Shown here: in pieces, positions 48,604 through 61,589 of the stretch
How positions within the stretch are numbered: position 1 is the first letter of the stretch
How the letters are laid out: each line of letters begins with the position of its first letter
From: Sisyra terminalis
Lineage: Eukaryota; Arthropoda; Insecta; Neuroptera; Sisyridae
Assembly: GCA_958496175.1 (NCBI GenBank)
Contig: OY292275.1
Coordinates: 23,351,001-23,415,000, forward strand
Length of the DNA: 64,000 nucleotides
Reading direction: 5' to 3'
Made by a program: the position numbers and the translations under genes
The notes under the pieces: model-generated
Seen by the model: only the letters and a program-made list of their open reading frames with translations
Told to the model about the DNA's origin: nothing
The model's database searches: none

Positions 48604-48960
48604 TATTACGATTGTTTCACAAAAACTTATTGGATTGCGCCGTTTCCCAACAATGTCACTAAGAACTTTTGCGTTTAGTTTTCCCTTTAGTGCGTGGGAA
48701 ATGTGCCGCATATCGCGCGCGGCGCTTTTCAAACAACAAAATGAAAATCTCTATGTTCTTTGGTCAATTCTTTTTTCCAATTGTAACAATCCAACAAAAC
48801 ACAAAAACAACATTCACAATCAAGCCTCCACTTTTTCCACGATTTGTCACTCAATATCAAAATAGTTGTGGTATCTGGAAGTTTTTTTTCCTCCTATCTT
48901 ATCTTATCAATCTTCTATCACTGTATGGTTAAAGAAAATCGTGTGGTATATGTTAAAATG
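48604..48960 (-). promoter_or_regulatory. 5' UTR and promoter region of the LRR gene
   Basis: Sequence upstream of the start at 48603 is locally GC-rich, with a GCGCGCGGCGC cluster near 48715-48725, then returns to AT-rich DNA. The minus frame continues open to 48732, but only the ATG at 48603 puts the signal peptide at the N-terminus. Confidence 0.4.
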
Positions 48961-50729
48961 GAAAAACAAAGTGTTATATATTTCACATTTTTTTTTCTTT
49001 GATTAAGGCGATCGAAACAAGATTGTCATAAAATGGAAAAACCAATTCACGAAAATTTAACCGAAACGCCCTTAAATGCGTCGTATCATCCAGTCGTATT
49101 GTTATTCTTTTTGAAACGAAAGTAAACTGCGAATGTTCTCCGATCTTAAGTGGCTAAAGACTGCAAATGAAATGATAATAAAATGCTTTTCTTGGATCTG
49201 TTGGTCGGACGCGATCTCTGCCTCATCATACTTACTTGGATCGTCGTAGAGAATATTTTGTATATAATATGTGTGTTTCAATGTGTTTATCTATGTATTT
49301 ATTTATGTAAACGTGGATGTATGTAAAATAGTTTTGGGGACGATAGTGTGCGCCTATATACTATGTATTTGATTATATTGTGCCACTGCTTTTACCATAT
49401 AATATACAAAACAACATTAAACAACAAGGAGGACACAAAATAGATATGATAGCAACGCATACATATAAACTGATCAAATAAATGTACGATAAACTATGTG
49501 GAGAAAAATACGTAAGAACACGCACACGAGAACACATTGAGTGACTTCTCTCTCAGGATCAAACAGCAAAACATCAGAATAATTGTCAATTATGTTATTT
49601 CTTCTTACATTATTACACAATTTGTTATAATCATACACCTTCCATTGATATACATATCAATAGACCATGATACAAAGGAGAGAGATGATCGTCATCAATT
49701 CCAACATGAATGGACCATTTTTCTTTCAACAATAGCGCATTTAATGTTTTGATTGGTCATTGCTGCGGTCCTTGATAGCAATAATGATTAGTTTCAACGG
49801 AGAGATATCCAAACATATTATGAATAAATGTTAAAAAAAATATGTTTCAAAACATCCAACGCTTCTTTTACAGAAAAAAAAAACAAATACAAGTTACAGT
49901 TTACAATACAATTTCTTCACAAATTTTGTACATATTTAAATCAATATTTTGATGATTTATGGTGTAAAATATAAGCTTAGGCATAGACTGGTATGAGGAT
50001 AATACTTTAAACAGCATACGAGAAAATGTTGGCAAATAATACGATACTTATCGTAACGACATCAATAAATTTTAATACTTTTATTATTAAAGGAATAATT
50101 TTGTTACTCTATGTATAATACTTGTAATGGAAAAAAATATAAGTAACAACTTTTGTGGACGATTATTTCAAAAAGTATAAGAATCGATAGAGTTGATTGC
50201 GGTGAATGAACTTTTGAACGAAATCCAATGTTAATGAGTCTAAAGCTTAATCCTATTTACAAAAAAATAATAAAGTATTGAATAGTATAACCAAACAAAG
50301 AAAAACCGTCAATGAAACTAAATAAGTAATAGTAATCAGAATAGTGGAGTAAGAAAATTGTTCTGCTTTTCTTAACTTTTATTTGATAGTAAAATTAATG
50401 TTTAAATTAATGAATTGTTATTTATGTCGTATGACTCAATTTCTTTATTTCTTTATTAAATACAACGTATTTCATGGTCTTTGGTTGTCATCGTTAGGTA
50501 ATGTTTTATGTGTTAATTATAACTAAATTCCATACAATATTTATGTTTAGAATAATTTTTCGTTAAGATTATTATTTGCATCCAAATGAACCCTGAAAGA
50601 ATATCAAATATATACTCGCTTATAATAAAAACATTGACGCAAAGTTTCAGTGAACAAAAAAGCTCATTTATTTTTTCTCAGATCTTTTAACTAATATTTT
50701 AAATAAAGCTCCAAGAAAAATTGGGCTAA
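48961..50729. other. Intergenic, no feature seen
   Basis: No exon, RNA gene or paired repeat end recognised. Confidence 0.45.
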
Positions 50730-50945
50730 AGTGTACTTTAGCACACCCACAATCTGGTAACGTTGCATTTTCGACTTTGTTTTTAATTTAATTCACGATA
50801 TTTTTATTAATTCAATTCTAATACGGTATAATTTTTTCTGTTGTGGCTAAATTTTCATTATGGACCGATTTAATCGCGAATTAAATTAAAAACAAAGTCG
50901 AAAATGCAACATTGCCAGATTGTGGGTGTGCTAAAGTACACATGA
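50730..50945. mobile_element. MITE-A copy 3
   Basis: Inverted ends GTGTACTTTAGCACACCCAC (left) and its complement ending at about 50942, with long internal inverted repeats (TTGCATTTTCGACTTTGTTT and complement). Non-coding. Confidence 0.8.
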
Positions 50946-51081
50946 GCAAAAATTGATTCCCATTTCAAATTTGATTTCTAAACCTAGAAATTATAAATAT
51001 ATGTTGTTCAATTTTCGTTTCATTCTAAAATCAATTATTGATAGTTTCTTTTAGAAAAAATACAAGGAAGATACACTAGAG

Positions 51082-51324
51082 CAGTGGTTCTTAACAGGGG
51101 TTCAATCGAACTTCAGGGGCTCGGTGAGTCAGTCTTGCAGGTTCGATGGATATAATATTTTAATGGTTTTGTTCATTTTGTGTACCTACTACTTGTATAA
51201 ACGTATATACCAATGCTTTGAATTTTAAAAAATCGTATTTTGATTTTCCGATTAAGAAGAGTTTGGTGAATACCCATATGAAACTGGTAAGGGTCAGAAT
51301 CTCCATCATGGTTAAGAACCACTG
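51082..51324. mobile_element. hAT-type MITE, 243 bp, with perfect 8-bp target duplication
   Basis: Termini CAGTGGTTCTTAAC and GTTAAGAACCACTG are perfect 14-bp inverted repeats. The flanks are identical CACTAGAG 8-mers at 51074-51081 and 51325-51332. It is related to the relic at 9191-9331. A minus-strand open frame over it is chance. Confidence 0.9.
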
Positions 51325-51332
51325 CACTAGAG

Positions 51333-51656
51333 CATTGTTTCCAAAGTGAGTTTCGTGGAACCCTGGGGTTCCATGAAAAAATTTAGGGGTTCCACAAGAC
51401 AAATTATCGTATGATTTTAAAATATTTGTAAGATCAACTACAATATTGTTATAAAATGCATTAAACTATTAATGTAAGGCATCACTTGTATATTTCTAAA
51501 AAAATTGTTAAATTTAGCCAAAGAACCGAAGTCAACATTAACATCACTGTCTGCTTAAAGCATCTATAACTGATTTGCTTTAGATATAGTAAGGGCTCTG
51601 TGATCCGTAAAAACTTCCGCTAGGGTTCCGTAAGGAAAAAAGTTTCGGAAACCCTG
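51333..51656. mobile_element. Second hAT-type MITE, abutting the first
   Basis: Ends CATTGTTTCCAAAGT and AGTTTCGGAAACCCTG are imperfect inverted repeats of the CAGTGTTTCC hAT type. The left flank CACTAGAG (51325-51332, shared with the first element) and the right flank CCCTAGAG (51657-51664) differ at one base. This is a different family from its neighbour. Confidence 0.75.
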
Positions 51657-52220
51657 CCCTAGAGCATCGATAACCCGGATTAATTAATCCTTGCTAAGCC
51701 TATTATTCACTTTCTGGATCTCTCTTGAAGTTAATCAAAATAAGCAGTCGAGTTAATTTAAAATCATCACCTTCCGCTGTATGTGTATTTGTATATCTTA
51801 GTAAAAAATTTTTTAGCAAAGCTATATGCTTTTATTAGTAAATTTTACTTACCTTAATTTTACCTACCGTTTTAATTTTCTTCGGTTTCAGTGTACTAAA
51901 GATCTGAACTATTAACTCCTGAATTATCGACACTCTACAGTAAACAATAAATCGCTATATTCTAAGAAAAAAATAACTAGTTTTGCTGGGTCGTCAATCT
52001 TTTCTCACTCAAATTCGTGAAGCTAATGTAAAAAGTTTTTATAAAATTTCCATCTAATTAGAACGTTGAAGTCATGAATCAAGGGAAAACCGGCGGAAAA
52101 TTTGACTTCAGATTTTTGGCTTCAGAACCTGATAAAATGTTTCGAGAAAATCTCTTGTAAAGTTAAAATTGTCATATCAATTGCCAACATCCGAAAAATA
52201 CTCAAGTTAAAGAAAAATAA

Positions 52221-52425
52221 TAACAAATATTGAGAACTTAAAATATGAACGAATTGAGTCACAAACGCATATTATTGATAAAAGTAAAGGAAGAGAAACC
52301 AATTATCGATTTGATAACAAGAAAAGAAGTATATTAATTGGTTTACCTTCTGATAAAAAAAGTGCTCATGGGACTTCTATTGGATGTTGGAAAAAAAAGC
52401 TGCAAAGATTCTAGAGGAACGGGAA
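52221..52425 (+). pseudogene. Weak coding-like segment, possibly frameshifted
   Basis: One frame is open from about 52221 to a TAG at 52412 (residues such as HIIDKSKGRETNYRFDNKKR and GTSIGCWKKK). At the run of eight A (52391-52398) a one-base shift would extend it about 25 codons. There is no start codon and no known domain. It could be a transposon remnant or chance. Confidence 0.2.
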
Positions 52426-52519
52426 AAAAAATTTGTATTGAAGAATCTTCGGTTTTTGAAAAAGAGGACTGAATTATTCCGAATTAAACACCTTTCTGGA
52501 GTTTGGTAGTTAAAGGAGT

Positions 52520-55500
52520 TAATCATAAGGAAAATTGAACCTGCTGTTAGGAAGAAAACAAATGAAAAAGTGGAAACGGGGTTGCTAATTTAGTTTTTTT
52601 CTTTTGTATAACTTAAAAATAGTACATTTATGAATGTAGCCCACACGAATATGGATGGTTCACTTGCCAAATCGATTATCTCCAGTGAACACAAACAGGA
52701 GAAAACTGGTTCCAAATTTAACTAGTGTCATAATAATTTAATAATGATAAACTAAATTAATATTGCTACTGAGTGGTATTATTCATCATCTTAATAGAAA
52801 ATTTATAATAAATTAGAAAGATTAGACTATTTCAGGTATTTTGGCATTGGTATTTTTTTTTTCAAAAACTGGAGTTAAACGATTCGGCAAATGAGGTATC
52901 TATACACATACTTATAATACCTACTTGTTTCACTGAGCATATTGAAAATTGTAAATGTAGCCAACATATATTGATTTTCCATATCAAAATATGCAGATAT
53001 TTTTCCGAAGTGGTTCTCCGTTACCGTTTTTTAAAATTTATTGTTTTAAAAATTATTTTTCAATCTTTATAATATAATCACAACAATTTTTTGCAGAAGT
53101 AATATATTTTCTCTAATTAAATTCGTTAAAAGTTCAATGTTCTATACTTTACGATTTTTGACTTTAGTAGGTACCTATTTAGAATTTCTGGTTTTAATTT
53201 GAAAAAAAATATAACTTGAGGTGATTAAAATTTTTTTCCAAAAAAAATATTTTTTAAATAATTTTAAGAAGCAGATTTCAAAAACCTTAAACTTAAGTTC
53301 AAATTTTGATTTTATTGTATACGAAGGTAAAAACAGTGTAAAAAGGATACTCCCGGTGAAATCTCAGAACAATATTTTATCGTACTTACCTCTTTATACC
53401 GTATATACCTCTAAATCAATTTTTGTAATTGAAAGTGATCAATTAAGATAATTTTTACATAAAAAATAGTGTTATATTAAATTTACAATCATTTATAGTT
53501 AATACCAACATTTAGACACTTCATCAGATTTTAATAGTTTTTATTATATGTTCATTAGTCCAAGTAATTTTACGAATACAAAATTAAAGATAAGTACCTA
53601 CTGAATTTGGTTTTATTTACTTTAAATAATACAATCAATGATTTAATTATGACTGACAAATAAAAAAAGCTATACAAGTTATTCTGTGCAAGTAATCAAA
53701 TGAAATTGTTGCTGTATCAAATTCTGTGAAATCTATTCATTAAATTTCAAATCAAAATAAAGTTTGAATTTCTGTTTCCTGAAGATGAGATAATGCTTAT
53801 TTCTAGTTAAAGTGAATAACACATTTTCAGATGCCAAACATTCCTTTCTAAATATTATAGATTATTTTTCAGTCCATAGAGATGTCATCTGATTTTTATT
53901 TTTGTCTTATGAATATTTAATAAACGAATAGACCGTATTAATAAATAAATAAGTAAATACGTCAACAAAATGCGTGGAAAATACTCTAAATACTAAAAAT
54001 GTAAAATTTTCTCGTGGAAATGATGCCTCTACTTCCACCTACACGCATGATTAGGATTTTAATCAAAAATGTCGTGTTTTCATGGGTAGTAAATGATATA
54101 TTCATGTTTTCAATAACTTTTAAGTTTCACAATAAACCTTTCGTTAGGATTTTCAAGAAAATTCTAAATTTTGAAATACGAATATCAAAATTGTTACTAA
54201 ATAATTTTGATAAACATTCTTAGATTTAAAATATAGCTGAGTTATTAATACAAACAAGTATTTATCAACTAAACAAAAGATATGAAAAATTAAAATAGTA
54301 AAAATGAACTATTTATAAAATTATTACGAATTTTATGTTGAACAGCAAGAGAAGTACTATTTACCCGTCACGCTTTGAAATAGTTTTCTTGTATTTCCAC
54401 CTCAAAGCAAATGTTTCATTTGGATGAAAAGAAGCTCCTCGGAAGATCTTTGGAGGCCATCTAACGGACAAGGTTCTGTATAAAATTTAATGATATTTAA
54501 AAAATACACTCAGTAGTTTTTTTAAAATAAATATTAATTTTAAGTGTAAGCTTAGGTAGTTACTTACAACAAAGTAAACCGTTATAATATAGGTTTTACC
54601 TCCAAAATTGGTGAACTAGCAATTTTAACATGCACCACTTAATGACTAATAAATAATTAATCCCACGACATTTTAACACTAAGGATAGTTGGTATTTTTG
54701 CTCATGGATAGATAGACTGTGTCCTAAAATAGCTATTCAATAGATTATTTAATAGATGCTATACATTTATCGTAAAAGAATGACTATTCTTAGGTGAAAA
54801 TACGCAGATTTTCTCTATCCTCCAGATAAAATGCAATTTGAAGGATAAATCCTTACTTAGATGTGAAAATATCAGCTTTTAGATACATATATTCGAGTAA
54901 CGCAGTGAAATGAAAGACAAAAAAACATTTAGGAAAAATGCAATAGAATAGTAAACATAAGTTTTATTAAACTACAAATAAATAATACCACAGAAAGAAA
55001 AAGATATCAAATAACTTCTAATGTCCTTAATTTGTTCTGTTTTGCCTTAATCGTGAATCAAATGGACCATGTAGGTATTATATGTAGACATAAGGGAATA
55101 ATAATAATTAAACATAATTTAGTAAACTTTTCCATTTTTTCTTCGGAGCTCTTTCATATTCTTAAGTAAATTTGTATTTAAGAGCCATTTAGCACTTGTA
55201 CGTCCATTTCTATTGAAATATTATCGTCAATTTTTTACATGAATAAACAGATATGTGTAAAATTTACGTATGTAAAGTTGACAATACTATAAGCGACTAA
55301 GAAAGTACAAATCTAAAAGTTGTTTTTGCAAAAAAATGTGGATCTCATAACGATTTGTGAACAATATAGTGTTTCAAAAAGAACGCTAGGACATTTTACA
55401 CTTATACGTTTGCTTTTCATACCATACTACCGTAGTTTAATATCGTTAACTCGTTTTACACAAATAAGCGTATGTGTAAAACGAGATTAATAATACTATA

Positions 55501-55830
55501 TTGATAGGAACGAACAGCAAACGTATAAGTTTAAAACTGTTCTAAAGCAACGGTCACCAAATTTTTTGACCTCATGGACCATCTTATTCATAATTTCAAT
55601 CCCATGAACAACTAATAAGGCTTTTTAAGTGTTAAATGTATACTAATAAGTAAATTTCAAAATTTCTCTGGGGACCAACGAAATTTTTTCTTTTTTTCCT
55701 ATCGCCACTTTGGCGATTGTTGTTCTCAAGTACTTGTTTCGTCCCTTTTTATCCGGAATATTATTATTTATATTTTTATTGTCATTTACCGTTACCTTAA
55801 AACTACCATGGTTAATAAAAAGGGATAATT
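52520..55830. other. Intergenic, no feature seen
   Basis: AT-rich, with a few short open frames that lack domains (for example 53221-53451 and 54014-54223). Nothing supportable. A possible hAT-like end (CGGTCACCAAATTTTTTGAC, about 55551) has no partner that I could find. Confidence 0.4.
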
Positions 55831-55940
55831 AAAATTCGTAAATCAAGAAATAACGAAAATTTACTTGATACGAAATTCGATCCCGAAAACTACCAATTTT
55901 AGAGCAGTCGCCTTGACCACTCTACCACTCTACCAGTATG
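55831..55940 (-). mobile_element. tRNA-derived SINE copy 6
   Basis: On the minus strand: GGTAGAGTGGTCAAGGCGAC (A-box region), GGGATCGAATTTCGTATC (B-box region) and the start of the tail (TTTCTTGATTTACG). The rest of the tail is missing or diverged. Confidence 0.55.
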
Positions 55941-56044
55941 CTTTATTATTATTATTATTATTTTTATATTTAATTTTGTCATGATTATAAAATAAAACTT
56001 GACATCAAAAAGTTTATTATAACCGGTACCTATGTAGTATGTAT

Positions 56045-57066
56045 CAAAGGTGGGCAAATTTAATACTGGTATAATCGACAAAAACTTTTCTTATTTATTC
56101 GCGATCGACTTCGAAAACTGGGTTAAATTCAAAACAAATACATATTTAAGGGACTGCATGGGTTTAGTCGGGGGAAAAATGATCTATTTTCAACAATTTT
56201 TTCCCTTTATAAAAAAAATATTATATTTAAACTTTTAGCTGCCTTAAACATACACATGTGACAAAGAACTTTTGAAATTTTCGTAGAAAAATATTTAAAA
56301 CTCCGCCATTGCAACGTCATTTCCGGTGGCCCTCTGGAAAAATGGTGTGTCCGCGTGGACAACAAAACTCATGGCAGAATCACCCATGAAAAAAGTTAAA
56401 AAGAAGAGGGAAAAATTTGTATTTTAATTAAGACCGTTCCATAAACGAGAACTTGGACGCAGGAAAAAAAGGGAAAAATAGATTTTTGGTAAACATTTTT
56501 ACAAAAAAATCCAAATTTTACTGATATTTACTCTATATTTTTTTTAAATAGTTGTAATTGGAAAAAAAAAACTTCACCCAAGTTCTTGTAAATTATATCT
56601 CGAAAACCTGTGTAAAATTTCATCAAAATCGGTTGAGTAATTCTCGAGAAATTTTTATAATTAACTTTGAAAACACATTTTAGAGAAAAATGCGACCATA
56701 GACGAGCAGTTGTATCGATATAGGTACCTGCGAAACTGTAACTCGGATCAATTTGAAAATTTAGAACAATATTCTAGAGATGTTGTAGAAATTAAAAATA
56801 TAATAAAAAAAACGATTTTTTGAAGCCGTGAAACCCTTGTACCCCCTTAAAGAGATAATGAGTAGAAAGAAGTATTGGAAGCATTATTTGGGAAGTAGTA
56901 ATATTCGTTGTTTAATTTTAAATCGTTTCATTGTCTGCCAAATTTTTAGTACACACTTTCAATTAAAAGAATTGAAATTTACCTAAAAAATTATGTATTG
57001 TTTATTATTTAAAAAGCCTGAGATCGACTGTTAACCTGTTCGTGATCGACCGTCTGCCCACCCCTG
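56045..57066. mobile_element. Probable 1-kb non-autonomous hAT element
   Basis: The left end CAAAGGTGGGCAAAT and right end GTCTGCCCACCCCTG are imperfect inverted repeats. Both ends carry a GATCGAC motif shortly inside. The flanking 8-mers GTATGTAT and GTATATAC match at 6 of 8. No transposase frame is present. The inside holds TTTCATCAAAATCGGTTGAG, a string common in insect retroelement 3' regions, so another element may be nested. Confidence 0.5.
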
Positions 57067-57690
57067 GTATATACAAAAAACATTAATAATAAAAATGATT
57101 TAATTTGTTTAAAAAAAAATCTTTTTGATTCAAACTTTCCATTTAGTTTCATAATTTAAGTAGTCGGTTACATTAAATAACGAAAATGAAAAATCCTAAT
57201 AATGGTAAGCTAAACCCTTGTTCGCATTGCTTGGGCTTATTTTCCTTTTGTTTAGCAAAAAAGAAAACTCGAAAAATTGGCGTTATACATAATGCCATCT
57301 TAATCAACATTAATAGTTTTATTCGTACAAAGGCACTTTTGTAGAAACCAACAGAACAATCAGTATCATTCATTTAAATCATTAAATTGTGAAATTTTGC
57401 TTAAATCCTTAAAAACGAAATTTTCTTCTTAAAACTGTACCTACACACAATAAGCATAGTGTTATTGGAGATTGTAAAATTATTTAGAGATGAAATTTGC
57501 GTTTACAAAAACATAAAGGTGGACCTTTTACCTGCAAGGTCTTCGTTTCTTTTATATGGTTAGGAATAAGCGTATACCTACATACGGATGATAGGTACAT
57601 TGCTTTTCGTAAATCAAAAATCTTTGGTACCCAGCGAATTTAAAGTGTGTATTACGAAATTTTCAATGGCATAGTGCTGAAGAAAAACAG

Positions 57691-57912
57691 GCTCATGTGT
57701 ACTTTAGCACACCCACAATCTGGCAATGTTGCATTTTCGACTTTATTTTTAATTTAATTCACGATTAAATCGGTCCATAATGAAAATTTAGCAACAAAAG
57801 AGAGAATTATACCATATTAGAATTGAATTAACAAAAATATCGCGAATTAAATTAAAAACAAAGTCGAAAACGCGACGTTGCCAGATTGTGGGTGTGCTAA
57901 AGTACACTTGGG
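57691..57912. mobile_element. MITE-A copy 4
   Basis: Ends CATGTGTACTTTAGCACACC and GGTGTGCTAAAGTACACTTG with TTAATTTAATTCACGATTAA and its inverse inside. It is nearly a full palindrome and the closest relative of copies 1 and 3. Confidence 0.8.
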
Positions 57913-58439
57913 CCGAAAAACGATTGCGAAATTAATTATTGTGTATTGTCATTAAGAGCCATTGTTTGGCCAAAATTTGTGCTTTTCCTTTGAAAGTAAT
58001 ATTGGAGTATACTGAAATTATTCTGAGTATATAATGGAAATTTTAGAACGATTTTGGTTTAGAGCTCCAATTGTAAATAATTATCAATTAAAGTATACTT
58101 GTAATCAAATGAAAAATGTTGATATTTATCAATTGAAAAGTAGTAATAAGGAATGAAAGAGATCTTTTTTCCCACTAACATCAGATAATAATATTTGTAA
58201 AATGTAAGTGACTATAGAAGTCATTGAAATACGAAATGTATATGTATAAGCAGGAGCCTAGAAGCTGAAGTACCTACATAAAATTTTTCAATTTTGAATC
58301 GTGGTTTATTTCGAGCCAAGACGCGTCACTTAAAAATGTGAACGGTCAAATATTTTGATAAATTGGTGATCGTGTGGGCCTAATAAATAAATAAATCATC
58401 CGGGGAATTATGACGATGGTGGCGTCTGATTTTATTGTT

Positions 58440-58740
58440 TAGGGAGCGCGTGCCAGCAGCTGCATATGATAATGAGCATCAGCAACAGCAACAGCATACC
58501 GTCCATGTCGTGACTGCATTTCACTGCGGATGCTGCTGATGCATTTCACTGCATCAAAGTTCACTTCAACACACTTCGCTCCAAGTGCAATCGTCAGGAG
58601 TCTCGCCGGCGTCGTTTAACGAATGAGGCAAATCGTCGCCACTAAAACTCAAAACACAAGACAACTTCTCATTTTTCTTTCTCATCTTCAACAATATCTA
58701 GACAAATCCCCCGAGACAGTGGGCACGAGCGACTACTAAT
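58440..58740. promoter_or_regulatory. GC-rich promoter-like or 5' exon island
   Basis: A sharp rise in GC within very AT-rich DNA. It includes CAGCAGCTGCATATG (two adjoining E-boxes, CAGCTG and CATATG), CAGCAACAGCAACAGCA, two TGCATTTCACTGC units and CTCGCCGGCGTCG. No long frame fits a protein. It may be the promoter and untranslated first exon of a gene extending out of the window, or an enhancer. Confidence 0.35.
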
Positions 58741-59830
58741 TACACTTTACTTTATTATCTTAATATCACTTTTCTTGAATCTTACCAGTGATTTACAATC
58801 TTAATAACACCTATGAGAAAGCTTACGCTCATTAGTATGCATATATACTAAATACAACATTTACCTATTCGGCTAGGTATAACATGATATAAACTGGTCC
58901 ATACTGGTTTCAATATTTGTTTGAAAAAGTCATTTGAATAATTTTTCTTGTTGAAAACATTTTTGATAAACGACGTTAGGCGCCATTCTATGACAATACG
59001 AAATGTTTTACTGCATTTCTTACGTCGGCCCGAACATTTGAGTTTCCCATTAAAGTGATGACAACGATTAATGAATGGAAATTATTGTCTAAATCATGTC
59101 AGATGAAATGACTGACTCCAACAGTCATTATTTTAAATCATTTCATACAGAGCCGGGCCAAGTAGTTATGACGCTAAGGCCAGTTTTAAAATTTATGGCA
59201 TGTTATTTTAAATAAATATTTTTATAGAGCTATTTTTATGAATTCATTCTGATAGTGATATTCTCCAAAGCGACTATATAAGTAGCTAATGAGAAGGTAT
59301 CTAATTTAAAAAGAAAATAATAAGTAGTTACGGTACCTTACTACCTTCTAACTACTTTCTACTATAGATATTTAAAATGCTTCTATTTTTTTTTAAAAAT
59401 CTGCTCTAAAAATCATTGTGGTATTCGTACCATTACATAACTTTATAACATTAAGAATATTTTTGTGTAAACTTTAAGTTAAGTATGATTTTTTTTAATA
59501 TTATAATGGTTTTATACAATGAATAGATATTTGCTTTTAATTTACTACGTTTATAAATTTGTGAGCTTTTAAGGTAAAATGTATTTATTATTATTTAACA
59601 TTTTAGTCTTTATATTTAAAACGAAGTTAAATCGTATTCGTAAGAATTGTTTTGCTTTTGGATTTAAAAACAAATATCTTTTTTTTTGTTATACTTACAA
59701 TTGTGAAATATTTTAAAATTTTCGAACAAAATTTTCTCCGTTATGAACTTATAATTGTATAGGTATCTGGATACATTTGTAGGCGTCATAAGGTATAATA
59801 ACTGATGCATTTTAGTTTTTAGCATCCTGC
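58741..59830. other. Intergenic, no feature seen
   Basis: AT-rich; no exon or repeat ends recognised. Confidence 0.4.
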
Positions 59831-59838
59831 ACCTAGAA

Positions 59839-60123
59839 CAGTGTTCCTTTAACTGGGGTGCCCGCATCCCTGGCGATGCGAGAAGGTATTTTTGGGGGTG
59901 CGGAAGAAGTCCCTAACAATGTTTTATTTTCTTACTTAGCCTTGTTTTTCCAACTTTTGGCCAATTTCACCCGAAAAATATAAATTATTAAGTTTTTGAC
60001 AATAAATTTTGCAAAAAATGTATTTTTCTAAATTAAAAAATCGAAACAAATTTTTCAATGGGATGCCGAGATCTATTTTCAGATCCAAAGGGATGCGACT
60101 CACTGAAAAGGTTAAGAAACATG
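59839..60123. mobile_element. hAT-type MITE, 285 bp, with perfect 8-bp target duplication
   Basis: Left end CAGTGTTCCTTTAAC and right end GGTTAAGAAACATG are imperfect inverted repeats. The flanks are identical ACCTAGAA 8-mers at 59831-59838 and 60124-60131. Short frames that cross it are artefacts. Confidence 0.8.
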
Positions 60124-60131
60124 ACCTAGAA

Positions 60132-61589
60132 AATTTGCCACCCCATAAATTAACAAATAAGAGTAATAATAAAGATCTACAGAAAAGAATAAGAAAGCGT
60201 ACTCAGACGCGAATTGGTTTTTTTCTTAATTTTTTCCTATAATTCAAAGTTTTCTTGAAGAAATCCAAGAATACAAGCGGCCACTAAATAAAAGTTTGAA
60301 TCTTCACAAAAATATTTTGTATAGAATACTGAAACTTGAAAATAAATGTTTCTATCGTCATTTGTAGTACAACATGCATTATTATCGCTGTGCAACCTGT
60401 GCTTTATTCACTAAATAGACTTTGCGAGTGAAAAGGCAGATAATTCCGACATAGAGTACACAAAAAATATCTTTAAGTTAAATATCTACCAAATTTTTTT
60501 ATCTTAAGTTTTTTATTACTTTAATTTAGTTAATTTCTTATACCTTTATAGTTTTGTTTCCAATTAACTCCCAACAAATGTTTCATTGATTTAACTTAAC
60601 GCATTGTTTACCTTATAGATCGCTTTCTTATAAAATTTAAGGTTGTAATTACTTACTATCTCTAGATTTGTGTAGAGATAATAGCTTCTGACTCGACAAA
60701 TTTTTAAATAGTAAATATTTTTTTTATGATTTATAGCGATCATAAACTTTTACCATTATTATCTATAGCAAATGTTTTGGTCATAGCAATATCATATGAG
60801 AATAGAACCCTAAAGCTCAGTAAAACTATCCGAAATTGTATTGTAATAAATATTGTATCAGACAAACATAAGTATTTCTTTTATCCTAGCGTTGACTTAT
60901 TTACCGCTACAGGAGTCCTATATAGGACTATGAACACATGTCTCTACAGGCCTATCGCATTAATAATATATCTTTTTGGTTTTGTTATGGTATTCGAAAA
61001 ATGTTATAATGATTATAAGTATTAAAATCAGAGAAAAATATTTAAAAAAATCTTTACTTTTAGTCCTAATGGTGACTATTATGCATACAAGTACATAAGT
61101 GAAACAATGAACCACTGGCCTCGCCGTCTGCTACTTGATCAAATATTCAATTTTTATGTATTTTTTATATAATTGATATGATATAATTTCAAAATTGGAT
61201 ATTAATGGAAAGAAAGAAATTTTAAGTACAACACCTCAGTTCTTAATCTAACCGTTCGCCAGATTATCCTCGACATTTTTTACATAAAAATTTATTTATA
61301 CAAGATAGAACTTATTGGTAAGATAAATTTGAACTTAAAGAATCACTTATTCGAAAAAAAATAGACTGGTATGTACTTACTTAATACAAATAGTTTTTCA
61401 AAATTTTCATATTTATGTAAGTTTTTTGTTAATGTTGTATTATATTGGCCGTTTCTTATTTTTAAACTGAACACTTTTGCAACGTCGCAAAGATTTTACA
61501 CCTTAATAGCAAACGTAGTAAAAGGCACAAATTTAATAGTTTTTTATATTGTTCTTTAATATCATAAAAACCAATTCGACTACCCTGCT
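60132..61589. other. Intergenic, no feature seen
   Basis: Only short AT-driven frames (for example 60726-61025) without domains or splice context. Confidence 0.4.

Noticed and set aside
48604..48865. Plus-strand frames and the N-terminal extension of the LRR protein to 48732
   Set aside because: The extension would bury the signal peptide, and the plus frames have no domains.
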